This document shows, piece after piece, positions 33,356-41,191 of a stretch of DNA of 45,468 bases. Made by a program: the position numbers and the translations under genes. This stretch comes from Clostridia bacterium. Lineage in GTDB: Bacteria > Bacillota > Clostridia > Oscillospirales > CAG-272. How positions within the stretch are numbered: the stretch's first letter is position 1; every line of letters begins with the position of its first letter. The notes below the pieces were generated by a model. It saw only the letters and a list, made by a program, of their open reading frames with translations, did not search any database and was not told where the DNA came from. The stretch covers positions 1 through 45,468 of the forward strand of contig JAGATW010000058.1 of the NCBI GenBank assembly GCA_017621085.1. The letters are read 5' to 3'.

Positions 33356-34830
33356 GCTTTGATAATAATAAATATCTTAAGCTTCAATCTGAGAAGATAA
33401 AGGAAAGAATCGCCAAGTTTGGCGGTAAGCTTTACCTTGAATTTGGCGGTAAGCTTTTTGATGATTTTCACGCATCAAGAGTTTTGCCGGGCTTTGAGCC
33501 TGATAGCAAAATCAGAATGCTATCCGAATTAAAGGACCAGGCTGAAATTATAATTGCAGTTAACTCTGCTGATATTGAAAAAAATAAGGTAAGAGGCGAC
33601 CTTGGTATTACCTACGATTTAGACGTTTTGCGTCTTATAGATGCCTTTCGTGGCTTTGGCCTTTATGTTGGCAGCGTTGTTCTTACTCGCTTTGTTTCCA
33701 CCTCAAGTGTAAGAGCCTTCAAAAGAAAGCTTGAAAAGCTTGGTATAAAGGTTTACAAGCATTACGACATTAAAAATTACCCATATGATATTGAATATAT
33801 TGTAAGTGATGAGGGCTACGGTCAAAACGAATATATAGAAACAGAAAGGTCCTTAGTTGTAGTAACTGCTCCGGGTCCGGGCAGTGGCAAAATGGCTACC
33901 TGTCTTTCCCAAATATATCACGATTACAAAAGAGGCATTAAGGCAGGATATGCTAAGTTTGAAACCTTCCCAATTTGGAACCTTCCAATTTCTCACCCTG
34001 TAAATGTTGCATACGAGGCTGCAACTGCCGATTTAAATGACGTTAATATGCTTGACCCGTTCCATTTGGATGCATATGGCGAGGCTGCTGTTAACTATAA
34101 CCGTGACGTTGATATTTACCCTGTTTTAAGAGCTATGTTTGAGGGTATTATGGGCAAGTGTCCGTATAAGTCCCCAACAGATATGGGCGTTAATATGGTG
34201 GGTAATTGTATTTTTGATGATGAGGCTGTACGTGATGCTGCAAACAATGAGATTATAAGAAGATATTATAACGCATTGTGTCAGCAAAGAAAGGGTACTC
34301 CTTGCGAGGCTGAAATAAACAAAATTAAGCTGCTTATGAACCAAAGCGGAATTAACGCAAAGGAAAGAAGATGCATTGTAGCAGCCTTGGAAAAGGCTGA
34401 AAAAACAGGTGGACCTGCTGCTGCAATTGAGCTTCGTGACGGAAGAATAGTAACGGGAAAAACATCCTCCCTGCTCGGTGCCTCAAGTGCTGTTTTAATT
34501 AACGCAGTAAAGGCTTTAGCGGGCATTGAGAAAAAGGTTGACATCATTTCCCACGAGGTTTTAGAGCCTGTACAAAAGCTAAAGGTTGAAAACCTTGGTA
34601 ACCATAACCCAAGACTACATACAGACGAGGTGTTAATTGCCTTAGCAATAACAGCAAGCACAAGCGACGACGCTAAGCGTGCAATGGATTGTCTTAAGGA
34701 TTTAAAGGGAACGGAATTGCACTCCACGGTTATCTTGTCCCCTGTTGACGTTGCCACCTTTAGAAAGCTTGGTGTAAACCTTACCTGTGAGCCTGTTTAT
34801 CAAACAAAAAAGCTATTCCACGGAAATTAA
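33343..34830 (+). CDS. DUF1846 family protein
   Basis: A protein of 495 aa of unknown function; the family is recognised by its N-terminus (KIGFDNNKYLKLQSEKI), the P-loop-like APGPGSGKMATCL (about residue 176), and the block YKSPTDMGVNMVGNC. The P-loop-like motif suggests nucleotide or phosphate binding (inference). It starts inside the end of pfp, with GGAGG 6 nt before the ATG, so the two are translationally coupled. Such coupling with a PPi-type phosphofructokinase hints at a metabolic link. A clear terminator follows. Confidence 0.88.
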   Translation: MYKIGFDNNKYLKLQSEKIKERIAKFGGKLYLEFGGKLFDDFHASRVLPGFEPDSKIRMLSELKDQAEIIIAVNSADIEKNKVRGDLGITYDLDVLRLIDAFRGFGLYVGSVVLTRFVSTSSVRAFKRKLEKLGIKVYKHYDIKNYPYDIEYIVSDEGYGQNEYIETERSLVVVTAPGPGSGKMATCLSQIYHDYKRGIKAGYAKFETFPIWNLPISHPVNVAYEAATADLNDVNMLDPFHLDAYGEAAVNYNRDVDIYPVLRAMFEGIMGKCPYKSPTDMGVNMVGNCIFDDEAVRDAANNEIIRRYYNALCQQRKGTPCEAEINKIKLLMNQSGINAKERRCIVAALEKAEKTGGPAAAIELRDGRIVTGKTSSLLGASSAVLINAVKALAGIEKKVDIISHEVLEPVQKLKVENLGNHNPRLHTDEVLIALAITASTSDDAKRAMDCLKDLKGTELHSTVILSPVDVATFRKLGVNLTCEPVYQTKKLFHGN

Positions 34831-34836
34831 TAAATT

Positions 34837-34865
34837 AAAAAGACGACCCTTAGGTCGTCTTTTTT
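34837..34865 (+). terminator. Terminator of the pfp/DUF1846 unit
   Basis: AAAAAGACGACC / GGTCGTCTTTTT (12 bp) around CTTA, ending in a T-run. Confidence 0.9.
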
Positions 34866-34900
34866 AGCATTTCATCACGCAGAATGCGTGCATAACTTTC
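34866..34900. repeat. Single mini-palindrome unit, inverted relative to 14050-14080
   Basis: On the minus strand this reads GTTATGCACGCATTCTGCGT with flanking GGGAGAAA, matching the start of the array at 14055-14074, including the same stem CACGCA/TGCGTG. A second hairpin TTCTCC-CACC-GGAGAA lies beside it. Confidence 0.7.
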
Positions 34901-34943
34901 TCCCACCGGAGAAGGCAAATGGCAGGTTTATAGGAATAAATTA

Positions 34944-34978
34944 GGCTCTCTTTAGACAAGAGAGCCCATTTGTTTTTG
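34944..34978. terminator. Hairpin with T-tract between the converging genes
   Basis: GGCTCTCTT / AAGAGAGCC (9 bp) followed by CATTTGTTTTTG on the plus strand. It could be a second terminator for the DUF1846 unit or, read the other way, serve the dehydrogenase gene. Confidence 0.55.
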
Positions 34979-34989
34979 TAGCTTATCTC

Positions 34990-35105
34990 TTTTGCGTTTA
35001 CGCAAAAATATCACTGTGTGGATGTTAATACACACAATATCACTCGGCATAGCCGAATATCACTGTGCTTTAGCACAATATCACTGAAGGATGGCCCTGT
35101 GTCAT
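34990..35105. repeat. Mini-palindrome array, copy B (inverted copy of 20313-20430)
   Basis: Four hairpins are separated by a constant ATATCAC (GTGATAT on the other strand): TTTTGCGT-TT-ACGCAAAA (34990-35007), TGTGTG-N10-CACACA (35015-35036), TCGGC-ATA-GCCGA (35044-35056) and TGTGCT-TT-AGCACA (35064-35077). The order is the reverse of copy A, and the loop TTT/ATA difference, the longer third hairpin and the spacer changes show divergence. It ends 6 bp from the stop codon of the dehydrogenase gene. Confidence 0.85.
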
Positions 35106-35110
35106 CTTGC

Positions 35111-36124
35111 CTACGCCATTGTGGCAAGCATTTTTTCGGTAACCTCGTACATAGTTGGCTCACCATTTAAAAGATGCTCAAATTGGTCAACTACGATTTC
35201 GGACATTCTTGCAACCTCATTTGCTTGGCTACCTGCAATATGTGGTGTCATAAACACATTTTCAAGAGTGAAAAATCTTTCATCCTTTGGTGGCTCTTCC
35301 ACGGTTACATCAAGAACTGCGCACAAATCCTTCCTCTTTTCAAGGGCAGACAGCATTCCGTTTTCATCCACCTGTGCGCCACGACCTGTGTTTATAAAAG
35401 TACCGTTTTTCTTCATATTTTCAAAGTATTCACCCTTAAAAATACCAACTGTTGCAGGTACATTTGCCAAGTGATTTGACACAACATCACATTCCTTAAA
35501 CAGCTCATCAAGGGTATCAAGCTTGGTAACTCCCAGCTCTTTTGCTCTTTCGTGAGTTAAGAAAATATCATAAACTAAAATGTTTAACTTGTATGGTTTT
35601 AAAAGCTCAACAACCTTTTTACCGATCATACCAAGACCAACAATACCTACATTTGTATTGTAGCTGCCTGCGTGAGCGCGAGAAGTATCTCCTGCCACCT
35701 TGTATGCATAAGCATTTTTGTACATACGACAGGCTTGATAAAAGCCCTTATTGGCAAGAATAATTTGTGATGCTGAAAATTCAGCAACAGGCACAGCATT
35801 AGCAGCAAATGCGCTGAATATTTTAATACCCTTGTTAAGATAATGCTGAGCAAAGTATTTTACACTGCCTGCCGCATAAAAAAGAGCCTTCATATTTGGG
35901 AAAAAGCGAGAAAAATCGTCCTTGTCCTCGCTACCCCCCGGCATTGACCAGGTAGAGAATACATACTCAACCTCTTTAAATGCGTCGGGGTTAGCCTCTA
36001 AATCCTCTTGGCAATAAACATTATCTAAATCTATATCAATTAATGACTTAATTCTTTCCTGTGTTTCCTTTGGGTAAACGTAGTCAATATTACCCTTGTT
36101 GTTTGCTAAAAAAATTGCTTTCAT
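35111..36124 (-). CDS. D-2-hydroxyacid dehydrogenase family protein
   Basis: A protein of 337 aa. The NAD motif GIVGLGMIGKKV with Asp in LVYDIF, and the catalytic Arg (NTGRGAQVDE), Glu (VEEPP) and His (TPHIAGS) are all in place. Substrate is unknown; members reduce 2-keto acids or glyoxylate-type compounds. I take ATG 36124 with GCGAGGT upstream. It diverges from the redox/lyase cluster that begins at 36284, sharing 159 bp, so common regulation is possible. The end contacts palindrome array copy B. Confidence 0.88.
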   Translation of the reverse strand: MKAIFLANNKGNIDYVYPKETQERIKSLIDIDLDNVYCQEDLEANPDAFKEVEYVFSTWSMPGGSEDKDDFSRFFPNMKALFYAAGSVKYFAQHYLNKGIKIFSAFAANAVPVAEFSASQIILANKGFYQACRMYKNAYAYKVAGDTSRAHAGSYNTNVGIVGLGMIGKKVVELLKPYKLNILVYDIFLTHERAKELGVTKLDTLDELFKECDVVSNHLANVPATVGIFKGEYFENMKKNGTFINTGRGAQVDENGMLSALEKRKDLCAVLDVTVEEPPKDERFFTLENVFMTPHIAGSQANEVARMSEIVVDQFEHLLNGEPTMYEVTEKMLATMA

Positions 36125-36160
36125 AAGATTACCTCGCAAGATTAAAATTACTACTCTTTT

Positions 36161-36189
36161 ATTTTGGCACAAAATCCCCTCTTTGTCAA
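36161..36189 (-). promoter_or_regulatory. Promoter of the D-2-hydroxyacid dehydrogenase gene
   Basis: On the minus strand TTGACA, 17 bp, and an extended -10 TGC-CAAAAT. Confidence 0.6.
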
Positions 36190-36221
36190 GGCTTTTACAG
36201 GTAAAAACTGTCTTTTATTCC

Positions 36222-36250
36222 TTGACTTTTCATATATTATATGATAATAT
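36222..36250 (+). promoter_or_regulatory. Promoter of the OYE/SDR/FAD/TIM/lyase cluster
   Basis: TTGACT, 17 bp, and an extended -10 TGA-TAATAT; the -10 is only a 4/6 match, suggesting need for an activator. Confidence 0.5.
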
Positions 36251-36283
36251 TTAAATAAGATATTATTTAAAGGAGAGCTACAT

Positions 36284-37606
36284 ATGGCATATAATGTTCC
36301 GCAAAGTAAGGAAGCCTTTTTGAAAATGTGTGAGGAAAGTGGCACAGCCTTTCCATATTCAGAGGACTTATCTGTTTTTAATAAGGAAATAACAATCGGA
36401 GGCAAAACCCTTCATAACAGAATTGTATATCAAGCTATGGAGGGGTGTGACGGTACATACGACGGTGCTCCCGATGAATTAACTAAGCGTAGATATATGC
36501 GCTTTGCACGAGGCGGTGCAGGTCTTATTTGGTTTGAGGCAACTGCTGTTTTAGGCGAGGGCAGAGCTAATCCTCGTCAAATGTACCTAACCGACAAGAC
36601 AAGGGACGATTTTAAAAGAATTGTTAGTGATATTAAGGAAGAAGGAATTAAAGCAAACGGCTTTGAGCCAATTGTTGTAATTCAGCTAACTCACTCAGGC
36701 AGATATTCCAAGCCCGAGGGTGTGCCATCTCCCTTAATTGCATACAATAATCCGATTTTTGAAAAGGACAATCCTATTGACAAGTCAAGAATTGTAAGTG
36801 ATGAATATCTTGACACATTGCACGAGGCTCTTGTTAAAAATGCATTAATTGCCAAGGAGCTTGGCTTTGACGGTGCTGATATTAAAAGCTGTCACAGATA
36901 CCTTTTAAGTGAGATTTTATCAGCCTATAATCGTGAAGGTCGCTACGGTGGCAGCTTTGAGAACAGAACAAGGCTTTTAACAGGCGCTGTAAAGGATGCA
37001 AAGGCCTTAACAGGTAAGGACTTTATAATCACCTCACGTCTGAACGCATACGACGGCTTTGAATATCCGTACGGCTTTGGCGTATCTCCAAACGGTGGCA
37101 TTACCCCCGATTTTACCGAAACAAAAATGCTTCTTTCCAAGCTTGTGGAAAATGGCATTGATATGATTGATATTACAATGGGTAACCCATACTTTAATCC
37201 ACACGTTAATCGCCCGTATTCTAAGGGTGGCTATGAGCCGCCGGAGCATCCGTTGGTTGGCGTTCAAAGAATGCTTGACGGTATTTCTGAGCTTAAAAAG
37301 GACACGCCTGTTCCCATTATTTCCTCAGGAATTACATTCTTAGGCTCAGTTAGTGCAAATGTATGCGCAGGCTATATGGAAAAGGGTGGCTTTGATATGG
37401 CAGGCTACGGTAGGCAAACCCTTGCATACCCCGATTGCGCAAATGCAATTACAAGTGGCGCAAATTTAGACGCTAAAAAGCTTTGCATTTGCTGTAGCAA
37501 ATGTACGGAGATTATGAGAAAGCCGGGCGGAACACCGGGCTGTGTTGTAAGAGATAATGAGGTTTATATGCCTCTTTACAAAAAGCTTGTATTAGGTAAG
37601 GAGTAA
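36284..37606 (+). CDS. Old-yellow-enzyme-type NADH:flavin oxidoreductase with Fe-S cysteines
   Basis: A protein of 440 aa. The FMN TIM barrel is shown by VIQLTHSGRYS, GFDGADIKSCHRYLLSEIL (substrate-binding and active-site loop) and RYGGSFENRTR. A Cys cluster CICCSKC followed 12 residues later by another Cys matches the 4Fe-4S site of 2,4-dienoyl-CoA-reductase-like enzymes. The C-terminal FAD/NAD domain of the large enzymes (about 640 aa) is missing, so electrons must come from a partner. Family members reduce activated C=C bonds. First gene of a five-gene unit; AAAGGAGAG precedes ATG. Confidence 0.88.
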   Translation: MAYNVPQSKEAFLKMCEESGTAFPYSEDLSVFNKEITIGGKTLHNRIVYQAMEGCDGTYDGAPDELTKRRYMRFARGGAGLIWFEATAVLGEGRANPRQMYLTDKTRDDFKRIVSDIKEEGIKANGFEPIVVIQLTHSGRYSKPEGVPSPLIAYNNPIFEKDNPIDKSRIVSDEYLDTLHEALVKNALIAKELGFDGADIKSCHRYLLSEILSAYNREGRYGGSFENRTRLLTGAVKDAKALTGKDFIITSRLNAYDGFEYPYGFGVSPNGGITPDFTETKMLLSKLVENGIDMIDITMGNPYFNPHVNRPYSKGGYEPPEHPLVGVQRMLDGISELKKDTPVPIISSGITFLGSVSANVCAGYMEKGGFDMAGYGRQTLAYPDCANAITSGANLDAKKLCICCSKCTEIMRKPGGTPGCVVRDNEVYMPLYKKLVLGKE

Positions 37607-37611
37607 TAATT

Positions 37612-38367
37612 ATGAAAAAAGTTGCTATTATAACAGGTGCTGCAGGTGGAATTGGCTATGCTACCTGTGAAAAATTTAATAAAGAGGGCTACTCAATTGT
37701 AGCTATGGACATAGTTGACGCAGATAAGGTTGCTGACAAATTTGAAGGCTTTAGCGATTGCGTTTACGTTAAGGGCAATCTTGCCTCAGGTGAGGACAGA
37801 GAAAGCCTTGTTAATACAGCCATTAATACATATGGCAGAATTGATGTGCTTGTAAATGTTGCAGGTGTTGCTCCAAGAGTGAGAAACGATATTCTTGAAA
37901 TGACAGAGGAAAGCTATGACTTTGTAATGGGCATTAATACAAAGGGTACACTTTTCTTAACACAGTTGGTAGCTAACCAAATGATTAAGCAGGAAAAGGT
38001 AAGCGGTATTAAGGGCTATATTGTAAACGTGTCCTCCTGCTCTGCATATACATCCTCAACAAGCAGAGGTGAGTACTGTATTTCCAAGGCAGGTGCTACT
38101 ATGATTACAAAGCTTTTTGCTGACCGTCTTGCCTCTGAGGGCATTACAGTTAATGAAATTTGCCCCGGTATTATTGCAACAGGTATGACTGAAAAGGTTA
38201 AGGAAAAGTATGACAATTTAATTGCAGGTGGTCTTGTTCCTCTTGGAAGATGGGGCTTACCACAGGATTGCGCTAACGCAATTTACACACTCTCCAGCGG
38301 TATGCTTGGCTATACAACAGGTCAATCTATCATTGTTGACGGTGGTATGCACATTCAAAGATTATAA
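37612..38367 (+). CDS. Short-chain dehydrogenase/reductase
   Basis: A protein of 251 aa, classical SDR. The NAD(P) motif TGAAGGIG (8-15), NVAG, the catalytic Ser (VSSCSAYTS) and YCISK (Tyr-x3-Lys) are present; the end IIVDGG is typical. Asp at the end of strand 2 (VAMDI) suggests NAD rather than NADP. Substrate unknown; it lies 5 nt after the flavin oxidoreductase and 11 nt before the FAD flavoprotein, so it belongs to the same pathway. A sugar- or uronate-type dehydrogenase (KduD-like) is one possibility. Confidence 0.9.
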   Translation: MKKVAIITGAAGGIGYATCEKFNKEGYSIVAMDIVDADKVADKFEGFSDCVYVKGNLASGEDRESLVNTAINTYGRIDVLVNVAGVAPRVRNDILEMTEESYDFVMGINTKGTLFLTQLVANQMIKQEKVSGIKGYIVNVSSCSAYTSSTSRGEYCISKAGATMITKLFADRLASEGITVNEICPGIIATGMTEKVKEKYDNLIAGGLVPLGRWGLPQDCANAIYTLSSGMLGYTTGQSIIVDGGMHIQRL

Positions 38368-38378
38368 GGAGCTTAATA

Positions 38379-40331
38379 ATGAAGGAAGCATATACAAGCA
38401 TACAGGGCGTACAGGTTAAAAAAATTACACTTGATGCTCTTGTAATAGGTACAGGTGCAGCAGGCTATAACGCAGCTATACGTCTTGATAAATATGGAAT
38501 TTCCGATGTGGCAATAGTTACTGAGGGAATTAATATGGGTACATCACGTAACACAGGCTCTGATAAGCAGACCTACTATAAAATGAACCTTTGCGCCGAT
38601 TACCCTGACTCTCCTAAGGCTATGGCACAGGACTTTTTCAAGGGCAAGTGCGTAGATGGTGACAATGCTTATGCAGAGGCGGCTCTTTCCGTTCCTTGCT
38701 TTTTACAGCTATGCGAATTAGGAGTTGAATTCCCTGTTAATCGCTTAGGTGAGTACGTTGGCTATAAAACAGACCACGACCCAAGGGCAAGAGCTACAAG
38801 CGTTGGACCTCTTACCTCTAAAATGATGACTGAGTGCCTTGAAAGAGAAGCTCAAAGACGCAATATTAAAATATACGATAAGCTTCAAATTATTGAATTT
38901 ATTAAGGATAATGGCGTATGCGTTGGCGTTCTTTGCTTAAATAAGGTATCAACTGACGAAAACGACAGATTTGTTTTATTCCACGCAAAAAATACAGTAA
39001 TTGCCACAGGTGGCCCTGCGGGAATGTATGCGGACACAGTATTCCCCCTTGGTCACCACGGTGCATCAGGCGTTGCCTTTGAGGCAGGTGTTATTGGTAA
39101 AAACCTTACGGAGTGGCAGTATGGCCTTGCCTCCACAAGCCCACGCTGGAACGTTTCAGGCACTTATATGCAGGTGCTTCCTCGCTTTGTTTCCGTTGAT
39201 GAAGATGGTAACGAATACGAGTTTTTAAATGACTATTTTGATAATATCGGTACTTGCTTATCTAAGATATTCAGAAAGGGCTACGAATGGCCATTTGACT
39301 GTAAAAAGGTTATGAATGGCTCATCAATTATTGACCTTTTGGTGTTTAGAGAGTGCGTAATGAAGAAAAGACGCGTTTATCTTGACTTCCGTAAAAACCC
39401 GTATGGTCTTGATGAATTACCCTATGACAAGCTTGATAGTGAGGCACGTGAATATCTTGAAAATGCACACGCCTGCTTTGGCACTCCCCTTGCAAGACTT
39501 CAATTTATGAATATGCCGGCCTACGACCTCTATCTTTCCAAGGGCGTTGACCTTGAAAAGGAAATGCTTGAAATTGCTCTTTGCGCACAGCATAACAATG
39601 GTGGACTTGATGTTGATATGTGGTGGCAAACAAATGTAAAGCACTTGTTTGCTTGTGGTGAGGTTGCAGGCAGCCACGGTATTTATCGTCCCGGTGGAAG
39701 CGCGCTTAACGCAGGTCAGGTTGGCTCTATGCGTGCAGCTCAATATATCTCCAAGCATAATGAAAATGAGTGCTTTGATGAAAAAACAGTGGACACTGTG
39801 GCGCAAAAAGCTATTTTAAAGCACTTAAAGCTAACAAGAGAAATGCTTTGTGACAGCTGTAACTTAGAGGAGCTTTGGGACAAATATACAAAGAAAATGA
39901 GTGAGGCGGCAGGCCCTATTAGAATTTGCTCACTTATGGACGATGCTATTTGTGATTGTATTGATGCTCTTGACGATTTTGGTAGCCTTGTAAAGCTTGA
40001 TAATGTAAATAAGCTATGGAAGGCATATCGTTTGCGTGATGCCTTAATAGCACAGGCTACATATATGACAGCTATGAAGGAATATGTAAAAATGGGTGGA
40101 AAGAGCCGTGGCTCAGCCCTTTATTCCTCACCAAGCGGAAATGTACCTGATAAAATGGAGGAGCAATTCCGTTTTGAGCTTGACGGTGGCGACTTTGACG
40201 CAGTTGTTCAAGAGGTTAACTTTGCAAATGATTTATCTGTAAATATTCGTCCTGTACGTCCTTTACCCGAGGGTGGAGGCTTCTTTGAAAACGTATGGCG
40301 CGAATACAGAGAAAATAAAAATATTTTCTAA
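38379..40331 (+). CDS. FAD flavoprotein of the fumarate reductase/succinate dehydrogenase family
   Basis: A protein of 650 aa. The FAD motif is VIGTGAAGYNAAI (about 22-34); further typical parts are IATGGPAGMY, GHHGASGVAFEAG (a TGDG-like region), FACGEVAGSHG and RPGGSALNAGQVGS. The C-terminal helical domain (about 480-600) is of the SdhA/FrdA type. No Fe-S subunit or membrane anchor gene is linked and there is no signal peptide, so it is a cytoplasmic, possibly soluble, ene-reductase or dehydrogenase. AAGGAGC overlaps the SDR stop. Its pairing with the OYE-type protein is unusual. Confidence 0.85.
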   Translation: MKEAYTSIQGVQVKKITLDALVIGTGAAGYNAAIRLDKYGISDVAIVTEGINMGTSRNTGSDKQTYYKMNLCADYPDSPKAMAQDFFKGKCVDGDNAYAEAALSVPCFLQLCELGVEFPVNRLGEYVGYKTDHDPRARATSVGPLTSKMMTECLEREAQRRNIKIYDKLQIIEFIKDNGVCVGVLCLNKVSTDENDRFVLFHAKNTVIATGGPAGMYADTVFPLGHHGASGVAFEAGVIGKNLTEWQYGLASTSPRWNVSGTYMQVLPRFVSVDEDGNEYEFLNDYFDNIGTCLSKIFRKGYEWPFDCKKVMNGSSIIDLLVFRECVMKKRRVYLDFRKNPYGLDELPYDKLDSEAREYLENAHACFGTPLARLQFMNMPAYDLYLSKGVDLEKEMLEIALCAQHNNGGLDVDMWWQTNVKHLFACGEVAGSHGIYRPGGSALNAGQVGSMRAAQYISKHNENECFDEKTVDTVAQKAILKHLKLTREMLCDSCNLEELWDKYTKKMSEAAGPIRICSLMDDAICDCIDALDDFGSLVKLDNVNKLWKAYRLRDALIAQATYMTAMKEYVKMGGKSRGSALYSSPSGNVPDKMEEQFRFELDGGDFDAVVQEVNFANDLSVNIRPVRPLPEGGGFFENVWREYRENKNIF

Positions 40332-40393
40332 TAAAATTGACATCGTGGGGGAGGTCTTGCTCCTTACGTTCACAATTAAACAAGGAGAATTAT

Positions 40394-41191
40394 ATGAAAA
40401 CAGGTCTTGTATCCATTTCCTTCAGAAAAAAATCTATTAAGGAGCTGATTAAGGCAGCTAAGGAAAGTGGTCTTGAGTATATTGAATGGGGTGGGGATGT
40501 TCACATTCCTATGGGAAATGTTAAGCTTGCACGCAAGGTTAAAAGGCTTATGAACGGCGCAGGCTTAAAATGTGAAACCTATGGCTCATATTTTGGAGTA
40601 GTTTACCATTGTGATGAGCATTTTCCAATGCCATTTAAAAAGGTTTTAAAAACTGCAAAGGCTTTAGGTGCTAAAACCGTTCGTGTTTGGCTTGGCTGGC
40701 CCTGCTGTGGCTGTAAAAAGGGCAAGGGCGTTTATCTTTGCGAAAAGCAATTTAAGAAAAACGTAACTATTGCAAAATATCTTTGCAATGAGGCTAAAAA
40801 GTTTGGTATGACACTATCTATTGAGTGCCACTTTGCCACCCTTTCCGACGATTATCACGACACCTTAAGATTTTTAGACGAGGTTAATTGCGACAATTTA
40901 AAGCTTTATTGGCAGCCTAACCATTCTAAATCCTTTGAATATAATTTAGAGGCATTAAAGGCACTTCGCCCATACATTACAAACGTACACGTATTTAACT
41001 GGAACGAAAAGGGCGAAAAGTTCCCGCTTATTGAGGGTCGTGACCAATGGAATGAGTATTTTAAGGTGCTAAATGACGAAAATAGCGAGGGACGTGTATG
41101 CTTTCTTGAGTTTATGCCTGATGGTGAGCTTGATTCTTTACCAACAGAAGCAGGCTCACTTAAGACAATTTTAGGAGGAATAAGCAAATGA
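40394..41191 (+). CDS. TIM-barrel sugar isomerase/epimerase-like protein
   Basis: A protein of 265 aa of the xylose isomerase-like TIM-barrel (AP endonuclease family 2) superfamily: IEWGGDVHI, LSIECHFA (metal Glu), YWQPNHS, NVHVFNW (metal His) and a final FLEFMPDG (Glu). These metal ligands suit a ketose/aldose isomerase or epimerase. I start at ATG 40394 (AAGGAG 8 nt upstream) rather than upstream in the 62-nt gap. The stop overlaps the next gene's ATG by four bases. Confidence 0.85.
   Translation: MKTGLVSISFRKKSIKELIKAAKESGLEYIEWGGDVHIPMGNVKLARKVKRLMNGAGLKCETYGSYFGVVYHCDEHFPMPFKKVLKTAKALGAKTVRVWLGWPCCGCKKGKGVYLCEKQFKKNVTIAKYLCNEAKKFGMTLSIECHFATLSDDYHDTLRFLDEVNCDNLKLYWQPNHSKSFEYNLEALKALRPYITNVHVFNWNEKGEKFPLIEGRDQWNEYFKVLNDENSEGRVCFLEFMPDGELDSLPTEAGSLKTILGGISK

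Noticed and set aside
36284-40331. Bile-acid-inducible (bai-like) operon
   Set aside because: OYE, SDR and flavoprotein recall baiCD, baiA and related genes, but the OYE protein lacks the C-terminal FAD/NAD domain, and CoA ligase, CoA transferase, dehydratase and transporter genes are missing; the lyase and TIM-barrel genes point to sugars.
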